Shown here piece by piece: positions 1 to 6,811 of a DNA stretch of 33,312 nucleotides. The stretch spans positions 1 through 33,312 of the forward strand of contig JBFIPX010000013.1 in the NCBI GenBank assembly GCA_041609895.1, written 5' to 3'. The number at the start of each line of letters is the position of its first letter. The first letter of the stretch is position 1. Source of the stretch: JAHHLP01 sp041609895. GTDB lineage: Bacteria; Bacteroidota; Rhodothermia; Rhodothermales; JABDKH01. Under the pieces are notes generated by a model. That model saw only the letters and a program-made list of their open reading frames with translations. It did no database searches and was not told the origin of the DNA. A program made the translations under genes and the position numbers.

Positions 1-1
1 G

Positions 2-277
2 CTGCAAGGATTGGACGAGGAAGGCCTTCACACCAGAGCGGTTGCAGTTAGGCCGGGCTCCCCGGCCGCTGGGAAGACGTTGTCGGAGTTGGAACTCCGA
101 CGAAAATATGGCCTGACGGTATTGGCTGTCCGGCGCGGCCAAAACACGATCGCGAGTCCGGCCGGTGACTTCACTGCCGAGCCTGGCGATCGGCTGGTCC
201 TTGTCGGTTCGGCGGATCGCTTCGCGGAATGGGCGGGGCTCTTCCGGACACCCGACGGCCCGCCTCCGGCGACGTAA
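2..277 (+). CDS. TrkA-C (RCK_C) domain protein, C-terminal fragment
   Basis: The reading frame is open to the left edge, so only the last 91 residues are visible and the true start lies outside the window. The visible part resembles an RCK_C/TrkA-C domain: a stretch with 'VRPGSPAAGKTLSEL', then 'YGLTVLAVRRG', and a closing 'PGDRLVLVGSADRF', the typical beta-alpha-beta pattern ending in a 'GD.L...G' strand. Such domains form the regulatory tail of potassium channels, Trk/Ktr uptake subunits and CPA2-type cation:proton antiporters, where they bind a small ligand on the cytoplasmic side. Which transporter this belongs to cannot be told from the fragment. An inverted repeat with a T-run follows the stop. 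Confidence 0.75.
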   Translation: MQGLDEEGLHTRAVAVRPGSPAAGKTLSELELRRKYGLTVLAVRRGQNTIASPAGDFTAEPGDRLVLVGSADRFAEWAGLFRTPDGPPPAT

Positions 278-288
278 CCCTAACGCTT

Positions 289-357
289 CGTCAACGTTCG
301 AAAGCTGCATGCAGTGACCTCGCGCGGCCCTGCACGTTGACGGGGCGCCAATTTTTT
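289..357 (+). terminator. Candidate terminator after the TrkA-C gene
   Basis: A 9-bp perfect inverted repeat (CGTCAACGT at 289-297, ACGTTGACG at 334-342) is followed after a GC-rich stretch by six T residues (352-357). An inner GCAG/CTGC pair extends the right arm. The enclosed loop is long (36 nt) and the T-run is 9 nt past the stem, so this is not a canonical intrinsic terminator. Confidence 0.35.
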
Positions 358-400
358 CCATTGCACGCGCTGTCAGCACCGTGGTACCATGCGGGCAACC

Positions 401-438
401 GTTGCCTACCAGGAGTGCCGTTGCCTACCAGGAGTGCA
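401..438 (+). repeat. 19-bp tandem direct repeat carrying the ribosome-binding site
   Basis: Two adjacent 19-bp copies (401-419 and 420-438) are identical except for the last base. Each contains AGGAG (411-415 and 430-434). Only the second lies at a usable distance, 5 nt, from the GTG at 440. Confidence 0.85.
430..434 (+). promoter_or_regulatory. Ribosome-binding site deciding the GTG start at 440
   Basis: AGGAG at 430-434 with a 5-nt spacer precedes GTG 440. This favours GTG 440 over the in-frame ATG at 389. The signal peptide also begins properly only from 440. Confidence 0.6.
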
Positions 439-439
439 C

Positions 440-961
440 GTGAAGCACCTTACGACCCATGCTCTGCTGCCGATTGCTATGTGCATCTGGATGACCTCGG
501 GATGCAACCGGCCGGATGTGCTAGTAGGGATAGACGAGCCTGCAAAGGGTTCCGCGGCGGCACCCACAACTCCAACACAGCCTGCCTTCGTTCTGACGGA
601 TGCCACGTTGAAGATTGACGACGTCGTTACTGGTGGACCCGTCAACCTGCTGGATCAGACGTTTACCTACTTGTTCGTCTTCGTGGCGGACTACGGCCTT
701 TTCATTATTTCAACGGAACCGTTCGGGCCGTCGCAGGAAGCGGGCCTGTTTGTAGGCCCGTTGCTCACCATCGATCACGCTGGCGTTAAGATTGAATTTG
801 AAAGCAAGGCTGACATACTCGATGAGCCACAAGCCAAGAGCGCGTGGGTGGAGTTCACTCCCGACTTCCCCATGTTTGCACCCGGAACGCGTCCTGCAGA
901 TATTGTGATCGGACTTGCCGATAGCAGAAACCAGATCCCCGGCTTTGACAGACCGCGCTGA
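440..961 (+). CDS. Predicted lipoprotein of unknown function
   Basis: From GTG 440 the product is 173 residues. It begins with a short basic-hydrophobic segment (MKHLTTHALLPIAMCIWM) and a lipobox ending in TSGC about 22 residues in, so it is predicted to be exported and lipidated. The mature part is rich in beta-strand-like sequence such as 'QTFTYLFVFVADYGLFI', and no known domain was recognised. An ATG at 389 in the same frame would add 17 residues ahead of the signal peptide and is less likely. The start region carries a tandem duplication of the ribosome-binding site. The 3' end overlaps the next small membrane-protein gene, suggesting co-transcription. Function unknown. Confidence 0.6.
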   Translation: MKHLTTHALLPIAMCIWMTSGCNRPDVLVGIDEPAKGSAAAPTTPTQPAFVLTDATLKIDDVVTGGPVNLLDQTFTYLFVFVADYGLFIISTEPFGPSQEAGLFVGPLLTIDHAGVKIEFESKADILDEPQAKSAWVEFTPDFPMFAPGTRPADIVIGLADSRNQIPGFDRPR

Positions 962-1268
962 CGACTCGCACGACGCCACAGCCGACGCTCCACCGCGACG
1001 TCCGGTGTTTGCGTCGGTCGGAATTGCATGCGCCATTCTCGCCTTTCCGCTTGCCCGACTGTCCGCCAACATCCTCGTCACCCGCGAAGATCCGCTGGGT
1101 TACTACGGCTTGTGGACGGGGTTGCTATCTTTCTTGATCGTTGCCGCAATCGGGATCGCCTGTTCCGGCTGGTCGCTCTTGAGGAAGGAAATGCCAAGGA
1201 GTATCTCCATCATCGCCGCTGCTGCAAACCTGGCCCTTATCGCGGCACTCCTCATCTTCCTAACCTGA
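945..1268 (+). CDS. Small membrane protein with about three TM segments
   Basis: From TTG 945 this encodes 107 residues. A polar N-terminal stretch (TDRADDSHDATADAPPRRP) is followed by about three hydrophobic helices: 'VFASVGIACAILAFPLARLS', 'LWTGLLSFLIVAAIGIACSG' and 'IIAAAANLALIAALLIFL'. No known family was recognised. The start is uncertain: TTG 915 is also in frame, and neither has a good ribosome-binding site. TTG 945 overlaps the upstream lipoprotein by 17 nt, which fits translational coupling. The helices and compositional bias support a real gene. Confidence 0.5.
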   Translation: MTDRADDSHDATADAPPRRPVFASVGIACAILAFPLARLSANILVTREDPLGYYGLWTGLLSFLIVAAIGIACSGWSLLRKEMPRSISIIAAAANLALIAALLIFLT

Positions 1269-1282
1269 AGTTGCCCTGCCGC

Positions 1283-1987
1283 ATGGGAGCAGAGAGAACC
1301 GGCTATCTTGAACCATTGATCGCTTCTTTCGAGGCCCATGCAAATCCCGACAACGCCGCCCCCATGAAGCGCTACGTGCGGGACCAGTTCGACTTTCTTG
1401 GCATTAAGGCAGTAGCGAGACGAGGCCTCTTTGCCGACTTCCTTCGCCAACACGGCCTACCCGACCGTGACAATTTTCATCCCGTCGCGCAGTCTTTATG
1501 GGCGCTCCCTTATCGCGAGTATCAGTACACCGGCGTCGACCTGCTGATTCGACTGAGAAGACACCTTGACGCTTCGTCGTTGAAGCTGTGCGAACAACTC
1601 ATCACGACAAAGTCGTGGTGGGACACGGTCGATGGCCTCGCTGGATCTGTCGTCGGCAGTCTCTACAAGAAGTACCCGGAAGACGGTAGTCAGTGGATCG
1701 CAATTTGGCGGGAATCACAAAACTTGTGGCTTCGGCGAACCACCATTCTATTTCAGCTGAAGTATGGCGACGACACCGATTGGAACCTGCTCAGAAACAT
1801 ATCGCTCGAACACGCGAGCTCGCAAGAGTTCTTTATTCAGAAAGCGATCGGTTGGGCGCTGCGTCAATACGCCCGGGTCGATGCCGAAACCGTAAGAGCT
1901 TTTGTCGATTCCTCAAATCTTGCCGCGCTGAGCAGGCGCGAAGCCCTCAAGCGGATCTCCGAAGAAAGGTCAACCAAAAGGTCGTAA
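1283..1987 (+). CDS. alkD: AlkD-type DNA alkylation repair protein
   Basis: 234 residues from ATG 1283. This is a HEAT-like-repeat DNA glycosylase of the AlkC/AlkD family, which removes N3- and N7-alkylated purines without base flipping. The key AlkD residues appear in order with a constant offset of four from the Bacillus cereus enzyme: Trp113 and Asp117 in 'TTKSWWDTVDGLAG', Arg152 in 'LWLRRTTIL', and Trp191 in 'AIGWALRQYAR'. The length matches the family. The frame stays open upstream to 1028, but that part overlaps the previous gene, is arginine-rich and is out of character, so the start is placed at ATG 1283. The gene sits 14 nt after the membrane-protein gene and 10 nt before the LOG-family gene. 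Confidence 0.85.
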   Translation: MGAERTGYLEPLIASFEAHANPDNAAPMKRYVRDQFDFLGIKAVARRGLFADFLRQHGLPDRDNFHPVAQSLWALPYREYQYTGVDLLIRLRRHLDASSLKLCEQLITTKSWWDTVDGLAGSVVGSLYKKYPEDGSQWIAIWRESQNLWLRRTTILFQLKYGDDTDWNLLRNISLEHASSQEFFIQKAIGWALRQYARVDAETVRAFVDSSNLAALSRREALKRISEERSTKRS

Positions 1988-1997
1988 GCCGTTCACA

Positions 1998-2579
1998 ATG
2001 AAAAGCATCTGTGTCTTTTGTGGGTCAAGTGTCGGAGCACGGACCGGCTATTCAGAGGCCGCCCGCGGTCTGGGCACCGAACTCGTAGCCAGAGATCTTC
2101 AGCTGGTCTATGGAGGTGGTAACGTCGGACTAATGGGCGTGATTGCAGATTCCGTCCTGGATGCCGGAGGCCACGTGACGGGAGTAATTCCGCAAGCGCT
2201 CGCTCAAAAGGAACTTGCCCATCCGCGAGCGCAGGAAATGCACGTGGTCAACTCAATGCATGAGCGCAAAGCAATGATGGCAGACATTTCCGACGGATTT
2301 ATCGCTATGCCGGGCGGCCTCGGCACGCTAGAGGAGTTCTTCGAGGTTCTCACGTGGGCGCAGCTGGGCTTCCACCGAAAACCTGTCGGCTTACTAAATG
2401 CAGCGTCCTACTACGATCCTCTCCTCACATTCATCGACGCAGCCTGCGAGGAGTCATTCGTTCGATGGAGCCATCGGCAGATTATCATCTCGTCCGAGCA
2501 GCCGTCCGAAATCCTTGATCTGTTTGAATCATACCGGGCGCCGGCGGTCGACAAGTGGATCGACCGCAAGTCGCTCTAG
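1998..2579 (+). CDS. LOG-family (TIGR00730) nucleotide phosphoribohydrolase
   Basis: 193 residues, the usual size of LOG ('lonely guy') proteins. These cleave the N-glycosidic bond of nucleoside 5'-monophosphates: cytokinin ribotides in plants and some bacteria, and other nucleotides elsewhere. Visible motifs are the Rossmann start 'CVFCGSS', 'YGGGNVGLMG' (38-47), the arginine/lysine pair in 'MHERKAMM' (87-94) and the signature 'PGGLGTLEE' (105-113) with its catalytic glutamate. It starts 10 nt after alkD and is probably co-transcribed. Its TAG stop shares the bases CTAG with the stop of the opposing YiiX-like gene. Confidence 0.9.
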   Translation: MKSICVFCGSSVGARTGYSEAARGLGTELVARDLQLVYGGGNVGLMGVIADSVLDAGGHVTGVIPQALAQKELAHPRAQEMHVVNSMHERKAMMADISDGFIAMPGGLGTLEEFFEVLTWAQLGFHRKPVGLLNAASYYDPLLTFIDAACEESFVRWSHRQIIISSEQPSEILDLFESYRAPAVDKWIDRKSL

Positions 2580-4054
2580 GCAGACTCTTCGGCGATAGCC
2601 TCTCGCGCCATCTCCAGCAATCGCCAATAGGGCGGCGCGTATCCGTTTGCACTCCGGAATACTGCTGCCCGGCGAAGCACTTCACTTGTGAGCCTGTCGT
2701 GCCGCTCCGTGTACGAGCGATTCCGTAAAGCGGCCGCAGGAGTCATGCCTTCGGGCACGGGTCCTACACTGCCTAGTTGTTGCATAACCCAGCTGTAGCC
2801 TTTGGCGACTCGGGCCGCAGGGAGCTCGTACCATTGGAAGTCCAGTTCGTCTCCTCTTTCGGCCCCCTCAAGCATCGCATCGGTGACGGCGTTGTCGATG
2901 TGATCCTCAAACAGTGTAGACGGATCCCGCCACTCGGCCACGACGGCGAGCTGAGGGTCGTACTCGAGGTCGGATGGCTCCTGCGTCTCGAAATGGCGAA
3001 CGCCAAATGACGCCAACCAGCGGCGAAGTCCTGGACTGGTGATCCGCGAGATCCCCATCCAAAGGTCGATCCCGTGTTGCGAATACACCGAGGAGGCCAC
3101 CTCGGAACAGAAGAGCTTCGACGGATCCTCGTAGTCCATCGCGAAATCGTACGGTACATGACCCGCGATTGCCCTTGCCAAGGCCGCCTCGGCAGCCCGG
3201 TCCGGAAGCATGGGCTCGGCACGCAACTGGGTTATATCTGCTCGCGGGCGGAGCACCAGGATTCGCAGTTTCTTGTCGCGCAAATACTCTTCGGCCGAAA
3301 AGATTGCCACCCCAATTTCGATGTGCGACTCGATCGTACGGATCACGCCCGTCGTTTCGTCGACATGCACAAGCGCAACGTGCGAGAAATTGCCCGGATA
3401 GTCGCTCCCCCTTGCGATAAGGGCGGAGGTCGGATATCCACCGCGCGAGACGAGCAGGTCTCCCGAGTGAACCGTCACGCCTGAAATGGACGCGGAGGGC
3501 GTCGCCGACGGCTCGTCCCGCCCTCGAATGAGCGCGACCGCCGAATCCGGGTGTTGAAGGAGAACCTCTTCAAGGGCCGCCCGGCTTCCGTACAGTAGGC
3601 GGTACAAGCGATCCCTCACCGCGCGAGACTCCATATCCCAGGCCACCGACTCTAACTTCACCGACTCACGAATCCCGGCGTACAGCTCGGTGAAGCGTCT
3701 GACTAGCGCAGGACAGGCCGCGGCAATCGGGCTCACCGCAAAGAATCCGCTTTCGAGCGAGTCGAGGACGGGGCTGGAGGCTGAAACGTCGCGGCGTCGC
3801 ATCTCATGCGACATCTTTTCAAGACCATCCATCTGTTCTATTGCACGATTCTCCAACTGCGCGCAGTCGCGATTTCGCACCTCCGCGAACTCCCGCTCTA
3901 AAGCATTCCATAAAGAGTCTCGGTCCCAGACGAACGCGCCGGCGGAATCGGACGGAGGTGGCGCGGGGACCGTTACGTCTCTCGACGGGAGGAACAATGC
4001 GACTAACGCCACAACCAAAACGCCTACCGTACGCCAGATTATCTTGAAGCTCAT
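2576..4054 (-). CDS. Membrane-anchored YiiX-like permuted papain-fold hydrolase
   Basis: 492 residues. One N-terminal TM helix (about 5-22) is followed by a Pro-rich linker, an alpha-helical region (about 40-190) that I cannot assign, and then a YiiX/YebB-type permuted NlpC/P60 domain. The permuted catalytic residues are visible: His225 in 'NFSHVALVH', a glutamate near 242 in 'TIESHIEIGV', and Cys316 in 'SKLFCSEVASSVY'. Family members are amidase or thioesterase-like hydrolases acting on lipids or peptides, so an envelope role on the periplasmic face is likely. The C-terminal about 130 residues are unassigned. It is a single gene facing the LOG gene and diverging from the NAD(P)-binding protein gene. 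The substrate is unknown. Confidence 0.75.
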   Translation of the reverse strand: MSFKIIWRTVGVLVVALVALFLPSRDVTVPAPPPSDSAGAFVWDRDSLWNALEREFAEVRNRDCAQLENRAIEQMDGLEKMSHEMRRRDVSASSPVLDSLESGFFAVSPIAAACPALVRRFTELYAGIRESVKLESVAWDMESRAVRDRLYRLLYGSRAALEEVLLQHPDSAVALIRGRDEPSATPSASISGVTVHSGDLLVSRGGYPTSALIARGSDYPGNFSHVALVHVDETTGVIRTIESHIEIGVAIFSAEEYLRDKKLRILVLRPRADITQLRAEPMLPDRAAEAALARAIAGHVPYDFAMDYEDPSKLFCSEVASSVYSQHGIDLWMGISRITSPGLRRWLASFGVRHFETQEPSDLEYDPQLAVVAEWRDPSTLFEDHIDNAVTDAMLEGAERGDELDFQWYELPAARVAKGYSWVMQQLGSVGPVPEGMTPAAALRNRSYTERHDRLTSEVLRRAAVFRSANGYAPPYWRLLEMAREAIAEESA

Positions 4055-4086
4055 CCTGTAGAGCCTGATGCTCGCTGCCTCTGGGG

Positions 4087-4118
4087 TTGAGATGGTTCAG
4101 GCAGACAAGATAAACTTG
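4087..4118 (+). promoter_or_regulatory. Candidate Bacteroidota-type promoter
   Basis: TTG at 4087-4089, a 21-nt spacer, then TAAACTTG at 4111-4118. This matches the TTG / TAnnTTTG pattern at all but one defined position of the -7 box. It lies in the divergent gap and ends 22 nt before ATG 4141. The same bases can also be read as a sigma70-like TTGAGA-18-TAAACT. Confidence 0.45.
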
Positions 4119-4140
4119 CCATCATTTCTTGAGAGGAGAT

Positions 4141-4809
4141 ATGGAGACCGGTCAGCGGCGATCTGCAATTTTGCTCGGAGCCACAGGCCTCGTAGGGAGC
4201 GAGATCCTTAGTCTCCTCGCGCGGACAGCTTCCTACGATCGTATTGACGTGGTAACACGACGCCCGCTACCGGTTTTGGAAAACCACCCCGTGATCCATC
4301 AGGCAGTCGTAAACTTCGATGATCTTGGGCTGCACGCAAACGAGTTTACGGTTGATGACGTGTACTGCGCCTTTGGAACGACCATGAAAAAGGCCGGATC
4401 GCGGGAGCAGTTTAGAAAGGTCGACCTCGAATATCCCACGCAGCTCGCGGAGACTGCCAGGTTGAACGGTGCGTCGCACTTTCTGCTCGTCAGTTCGAAG
4501 GGTGCCTCCTCCGACTCGGGTAACTTCTATCTGCGTGTAAAGGGCGAGTTGGAGAAGGCATTGGAGAAGATGGACTGGCCCACGCTGACCATACTGCGCC
4601 CTTCTATCATTGGCGGGGACCGCAGCGACTCGCGACCGCTGGAGCGACTGGGGCAGATGCTCCTTTCCGTCGCTCCGTCGTCCATCCGAACTGTGCCGGC
4701 ATCAAGTATTGCCCGCGTAATGGTTGACGCTGCCCGGCAGCACACCAGGGAGGGTACTCGCCGGATCGAGTCCGCCGAGATCCTCTCGATCGCCAAATCC
4801 CTTCAGTGA
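4141..4809 (+). CDS. NAD(P)-binding Rossmann protein, HTATIP2-like
   Basis: 222 residues from ATG 4141. The N-terminus has the dinucleotide-binding 'LLGATGLVGSEIL', and later 'VYCAFGTTMKKAGS' and 'FLLVSSKGASSD' with 'FYLRVKGELEKAL' place it in the atypical short-chain reductase group related to HTATIP2/TIP30 and YbjT-like proteins. These bind NADPH, and their physiological substrates are mostly unknown. AGGAG at 4134-4138 lies only 2 nt from ATG 4141; a TTG at 4129 is also in frame but has nothing suitable upstream. A promoter-like element lies at 4087-4118. The stop overlaps the GTG of the ankyrin gene (GTGA), so this is the first gene of a tightly coupled operon. Confidence 0.8.
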   Translation: METGQRRSAILLGATGLVGSEILSLLARTASYDRIDVVTRRPLPVLENHPVIHQAVVNFDDLGLHANEFTVDDVYCAFGTTMKKAGSREQFRKVDLEYPTQLAETARLNGASHFLLVSSKGASSDSGNFYLRVKGELEKALEKMDWPTLTILRPSIIGGDRSDSRPLERLGQMLLSVAPSSIRTVPASSIARVMVDAARQHTREGTRRIESAEILSIAKSLQ

Positions 4810-5471
4810 ATGCTAGACTGTATATCCCTGCGGACGTGCAGGGCGTCATGCGCTTGCATGCCGACCTGCTACGGGTGTACCCCGGGACGATGACCGTGGT
4901 CGAAGTTCTCGAACGGCAGGCGGCGGCGCTTCTTAACGGACACCGGAACGGCGACCCGGCCGTCACAATTCAGATCCGGAGCTGGCTACCCGGGTTCGCC
5001 AACTTGTCTGACGAAGAAATCCTTAGCGCCTCCCTGAGCCCGGGCGACATGCACCTCGCTGTTGCGCGCGAACACGGATTCTCAGACTGGGCCGAGGCAG
5101 CGTCCGAGGGTGATCGCGCGTTTGACGCTAATTTTGAGCGGGCGGTTGACGCGGTCGTCGGAGGCCGGCTGCCGTTGCTCGAGAAACTGGTATTCGCACA
5201 CCCAAGCCTCGTGGTGGACCGGTCGCCCTACGGACACGGTGCTACACTGCTTCACTATGTGGCTGCGAACGGTGTGGAGACGTGGCGCCAAACCGTACCG
5301 CGCGTCGCACCGCAGATTACGCGCTATCTGATCGGCGCCGGAGCAGACCCGGCGGCGACCGGCAACTTTTACGGGCAGCCCTATGCTACGGGCCCGCTTG
5401 TAAAAACGTCCGATCACCCGTCTCGCGCAGGACTAACCGAGGCAATACTAACGGCACTCGATCACTCATGA
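4806..5471 (+). CDS. Ankyrin-repeat domain protein
   Basis: 221 residues, starting at GTG 4806 within a GTGA overlap with the upstream stop. The C-terminal half carries ankyrin-like repeats: 'GATLLHYVAANGVETWRQ' followed by 'ITRYLIGAGADPAATGNFYG'. The N-terminal half is degenerate helical sequence with 'AREHGFSDWAEA', a phrase common in bacterial ankyrin proteins of this type. Ankyrin repeats mediate protein binding, and no catalytic motif is seen. Its stop overlaps the start of a 39-codon ORF as ATGA. Function is unknown beyond a likely cytoplasmic protein-protein interaction role. Confidence 0.75.
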   Translation: MNARLYIPADVQGVMRLHADLLRVYPGTMTVVEVLERQAAALLNGHRNGDPAVTIQIRSWLPGFANLSDEEILSASLSPGDMHLAVAREHGFSDWAEAASEGDRAFDANFERAVDAVVGGRLPLLEKLVFAHPSLVVDRSPYGHGATLLHYVAANGVETWRQTVPRVAPQITRYLIGAGADPAATGNFYGQPYATGPLVKTSDHPSRAGLTEAILTALDHS

Positions 5472-5587
5472 TCACAACTGCAGTCGTCCCCAGCCTGGAG
5501 CTTCCCGCGTTCTCGTGCGGCGCGTCCGACCCGCGACCGGATCGGACTTCGGCTGCGTCGGGGTCCAATTCTGACATGACAGTCTGA
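5468..5587 (+). CDS. Small ORF of 39 codons coupled at both ends
   Basis: ATG 5468 overlaps the ankyrin stop (ATGA) and its TGA at 5585-5587 overlaps the ATG of the Smr-like gene (TGATG). The peptide starts MITTAVVPSLELPAF and continues Ser/Asp/Pro-rich, with one Cys and no TM helix or known domain. It fills the 115-nt space between the two longer genes exactly. It may be a real micro-protein, or only a translated linker that carries ribosomes to the Smr-like start. Coding status is inferred from the double coupling alone. Confidence 0.4.
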   Translation: MITTAVVPSLELPAFSCGASDPRPDRTSAASGSNSDMTV

Positions 5588-5916
5588 TGCCTTTTCCAAC
5601 CGTCAAAGACGACGGCGCATCGGTCACGCTCGACTTGCACGGCGCCACACTGGCGGAAGCCGATCGACTCGTGCGACGCTGCATCCGATTAGCCTCGTCG
5701 CGAGGCCGCTCGACTGTGAACCTGATCCACGGTATATCTACATTTGAGCGCGACCCGTATCGACCTACCATTAAGTCGCTCGTCAGCGAGCTACTGAACA
5801 GCGGCGAATTAGCCGATTACGCAATTGACTTCGTCGCTTTCGAAGGGCACACAACCGTCTCGCTGATGTCATCGGGCGAATCCGGACAGCCGATCCGCAT
5901 CACCGATCTGAACTGA
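5587..5916 (+). CDS. Smr-like domain protein (divergent)
   Basis: 109 residues, about one Smr domain. The fold's landmarks are visible: 'LDLHG' (15-19) followed by an amphipathic helix 'TLAEADRLVRRCIRLA', then 'VNLIHGIST' (44-52), a second helix, and a final strand 'TTVSLM'. Smr domains of MutS2 and stand-alone Smr proteins bind or nick nucleic acids. Here the usual HGxG loop reads HGIS and the last glycine-rich loop is 'FEGHTT', so activity may be altered. The start ATG 5587 overlaps the stop of the 39-codon ORF. The gene belongs to the 4141-6644 operon, 29 nt before the next gene. Confidence 0.65.
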   Translation: MPFPTVKDDGASVTLDLHGATLAEADRLVRRCIRLASSRGRSTVNLIHGISTFERDPYRPTIKSLVSELLNSGELADYAIDFVAFEGHTTVSLMSSGESGQPIRITDLN

Positions 5917-5945
5917 GTCTTTACGGCCGCCCAAACCTCAAGAGC

Positions 5946-6644
5946 ATGAGACGCCCACCGCGTATCGGAATAACCACTTCCTTCTCTGACGGAGAGCAGA
6001 AGCTGGATCGCCGCTATCTGCTCGCCATCGAGCGAGCCGGCGGACTACCCGTAATCATTCCAATGTGCGACTCGCCGGCTCTTCTGGCGGAAATCCTCGA
6101 AGAGATAGACGGCATTGTCATTCCCGGTGGGCCCGCTATCACGGACGGCCTTATCGGCGGCCTCCCCGACGATCTCCCAACGGCCGATCCCGTGCGTCTC
6201 CGGTCGGACAAACTGCTTCTGCAGCAGATTGCCGGTTCGCAGAGGCCGGTGCTTGGTATCTGCTACGGCATGCAACTGATCAATGCTCAGGCAGGAGGCT
6301 CCATTTACGGCGACCTGCATGCCCATGTCAATGGAGCGCTGCAGCACTCGGAGAAACGCGGAGGGGAAGCGCATCCGATTGACGTGACCGCTGGAAGCCA
6401 TCTGTCTCGCGTGGTGGCATCGGGCCTGGTTGTAAACACGCGCCACATTCAGTCGATAGCAAGTGTAGGACAAAAGCTGTACGCTGCCGCGTACGCACCG
6501 GACGGAGTAATCGAGGCTATAGAGAGTGAAGACGGCCTTGTACTCGGCGTTCAGTTCCACCCGGAGCGGATGGAACAGGACGGGTTGCCACTGTTTCAGC
6601 AGCTCGTCGAACGGTCTAGCCGTTATCACGAATCGCTCGAATAG
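5946..6644 (+). CDS. Class-I glutamine amidotransferase-like hydrolase (peptidase C26)
   Basis: 232 residues, the size of PuuD-like gamma-glutamyl-gamma-aminobutyrate hydrolases. Visible are 'DGIVIPGGPAI' (55-65), the nucleophile elbow 'LGICYGMQ' with Cys106, and 'VQFHPERM' with His205 and Glu207, so the catalytic triad is intact. The family removes gamma-glutamyl groups from small amines. No polyamine genes are nearby to support PuuD itself. Start ATG 5946 has a GAG-containing but weak leader. It is the last gene of the operon beginning at 4141 and is followed by a 167-nt gap with no clear terminator. Confidence 0.85.
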   Translation: MRRPPRIGITTSFSDGEQKLDRRYLLAIERAGGLPVIIPMCDSPALLAEILEEIDGIVIPGGPAITDGLIGGLPDDLPTADPVRLRSDKLLLQQIAGSQRPVLGICYGMQLINAQAGGSIYGDLHAHVNGALQHSEKRGGEAHPIDVTAGSHLSRVVASGLVVNTRHIQSIASVGQKLYAAAYAPDGVIEAIESEDGLVLGVQFHPERMEQDGLPLFQQLVERSSRYHESLE

Positions 6645-6811
6645 TTGCTCTGACGGTTCGCTTTTTCACTGTAAATGCTTACCATATATCCGTCCGATAC
6701 CTCTCAAAGGCGGCATCCGCGCCGCGGTCCGGTAGCGCGCAAAGCGTAATTATTCTCGTTTCTAGATAACAAACCACCGGATCGAGTCAGACTTCTCACG
6801 CAGGCAGTTTC

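Noticed and set aside
440..1268. A single frameshifted gene spanning the lipoprotein and membrane-protein frames
   Set aside because: The first has a complete lipoprotein layout and the second a complete three-helix layout; the short overlap is ordinary coupling.
1028..1282. Upstream extension of the AlkD frame
   Set aside because: It overlaps the membrane-protein gene, is Arg/His/Cys-rich without structure, and the conserved AlkD numbering fits a start at ATG 1283.
6045..6629. Minus-strand frame of 194 codons opposite the C26 hydrolase
   Set aside because: Shadow frame; the plus-strand gene has an intact catalytic triad and normal length.
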